64,000 nt of DNA from Trichoplax adhaerens. Lineage: Eukaryota; Placozoa; Uniplacotomia; Trichoplacea; Trichoplacidae. The notes under the pieces are model-generated. The model saw nothing but the letters and a program-made list of their open reading frames with translations. It made no database searches and was not told the DNA's origin. A program made the position numbers and the translations under genes. Location: NCBI RefSeq assembly GCF_000150275.1, contig NW_002060948.1, forward strand, positions 4,042,759 to 4,106,758, read 5' to 3'. This document shows, piece after piece, positions 63,338-64,000 of the stretch (position 1 is its first letter; the number at the start of each line of letters is the position of its first letter).

Positions 63338-63960
63338 ATGGCTTTTTCTATCCAACCATGTAAAGTTTCAATTTCTCTTTATCCTCAAGATTGCGATCAA
63401 ATAATTTACATCACGGGAGTTGTGAAGTTTTCGTATCGTGATTTACTTGATTTTTGGACCGAAAATGGCTTATAATGTTGTCTTAAATATTCTACAGTAG
63501 AAGTCGATGCTGGCGCTTGGATAAACTCGTATTTTAAAATTTGTTACGATTGATGTTGGCGTGATTCAATTTGACTATGCTATGGATGAAAACAATTATT
63601 GGGTCCATGATAGGAACAGATTGGAGTATGACCATAAATGCTATAAATAAGGTTCGGAAGGAAATGATTTCAGTCCCTTAAAGAAAGATTTTGATAAAAG
63701 TAGGTATCGTGGCAATTTACTAATAATCTAGATGGTAGTTCGTCCAAAAGATATCATTGGAGTATGATGATGGTAATATTACATTGAGATATTTACTAAG
63801 CTCTTCTGTCGAAAGTTAGAGTATTGACAAATTTCTGATTGAAATGGGTGGCTTCTAGAGGATATCTTGTTAATAGATGTGCAAGTCGATATGATCATAG
63901 AAGATATCAAGAAGGACGTGGTGGAGAGCATTTGGAACTTTTACATCGCCTAGAGTAGAA
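63338..63960 (+). pseudogene. Weak coding-like remnant at the right edge
   Basis: An ATG at 63338 opens 45 codons to the TAA at 63473-63475 (MAFSIQPCKVSISLYPQDC...). Further stretches with globular composition follow in other frames (IQFDYAMDENNYWVHDRNRL near 63565-63625; FSPLKKDFDKSRYRGNLLII near 63670-63730), broken by stops. This could be a decayed gene, or exons of a gene continuing beyond 64000. I do not recognise the family, and chance is possible. Confidence 0.2.
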
Positions 63961-64000
63961 TGAAAGTAATCCATAAACCTAGATTCTAGAGGACATTTTA

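Noticed and set aside
1-64000. tRNA, 5S and snRNA genes
   Set aside because: I looked for A/B-box-like pairs and other signatures by eye and found none that were convincing; a tRNAscan or Infernal run would settle it.

Overview
This is eukaryotic nuclear DNA from an early-branching animal. It is AT-rich and holds single-copy metazoan genes split by many short GT..AG introns, with little between genes. Gene content, intron style and the abundance of short GTACAGTAC-type palindromes suggest a placozoan (Trichoplax-like). That assignment is inference; nothing in the window proves the species. Gene models below were spliced by hand from reading frames and splice signals.

Layout: (1) 1-3247, mostly non-coding, with one candidate exon at the left edge and GTACAGTAC blocks. 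(2) 3248-6659 (+), a nine-exon WD40 protein ending in a CaaX-type tetrapeptide. (3) 7517-17711 (-), a long coiled-coil protein, probably CCDC150-like, with a tandem repeat in one intron. (4) 17712-21458, repeat-rich, including two degenerate tandem arrays and a TATA-containing LTR-like segment. (5) 21459-23154 (-), a two-exon cytosolic ferritin that has lost most ferroxidase-centre residues. (6) 23155-26927, non-coding with an 84-bp minisatellite. (7) 26928-32799 (+), DNA ligase III with a possible mitochondrial upstream start and a PBZ finger encoded by one symmetric exon. (8) 34670-45756 (-), nucleoporin NUP188. (9) 46881-48155 (+) and 51224-52444 (-), two intronless paralogous GT10 fucosyltransferases facing each other. 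(10) 53935-57207 (+), cleavage stimulation factor subunit 1 (CstF-50). (11) 58944-62917 (-), a class I histone-deacetylase-like protein whose zinc ligands and catalytic histidines are all replaced, fused to a long Ser/Asn-rich nuclear-type tail. (12) 62918-64000, no confident gene, with weak coding-like remnants.

The genes do not form a pathway. They are ordinary neighbours in a compact genome: DNA repair (LIG3), nuclear pore (NUP188), mRNA 3' processing (CSTF1), glycosylation (two GT10 enzymes), iron storage (ferritin) and chromatin (HDAC-like). The most unusual items are the intact but apparently catalytically dead class I HDAC, the ferritin lacking both H-type catalytic and L-type nucleation residues, the PBZ-bearing ligase III, and the GTACAGTAC palindromes concentrated in promoter-side gaps.
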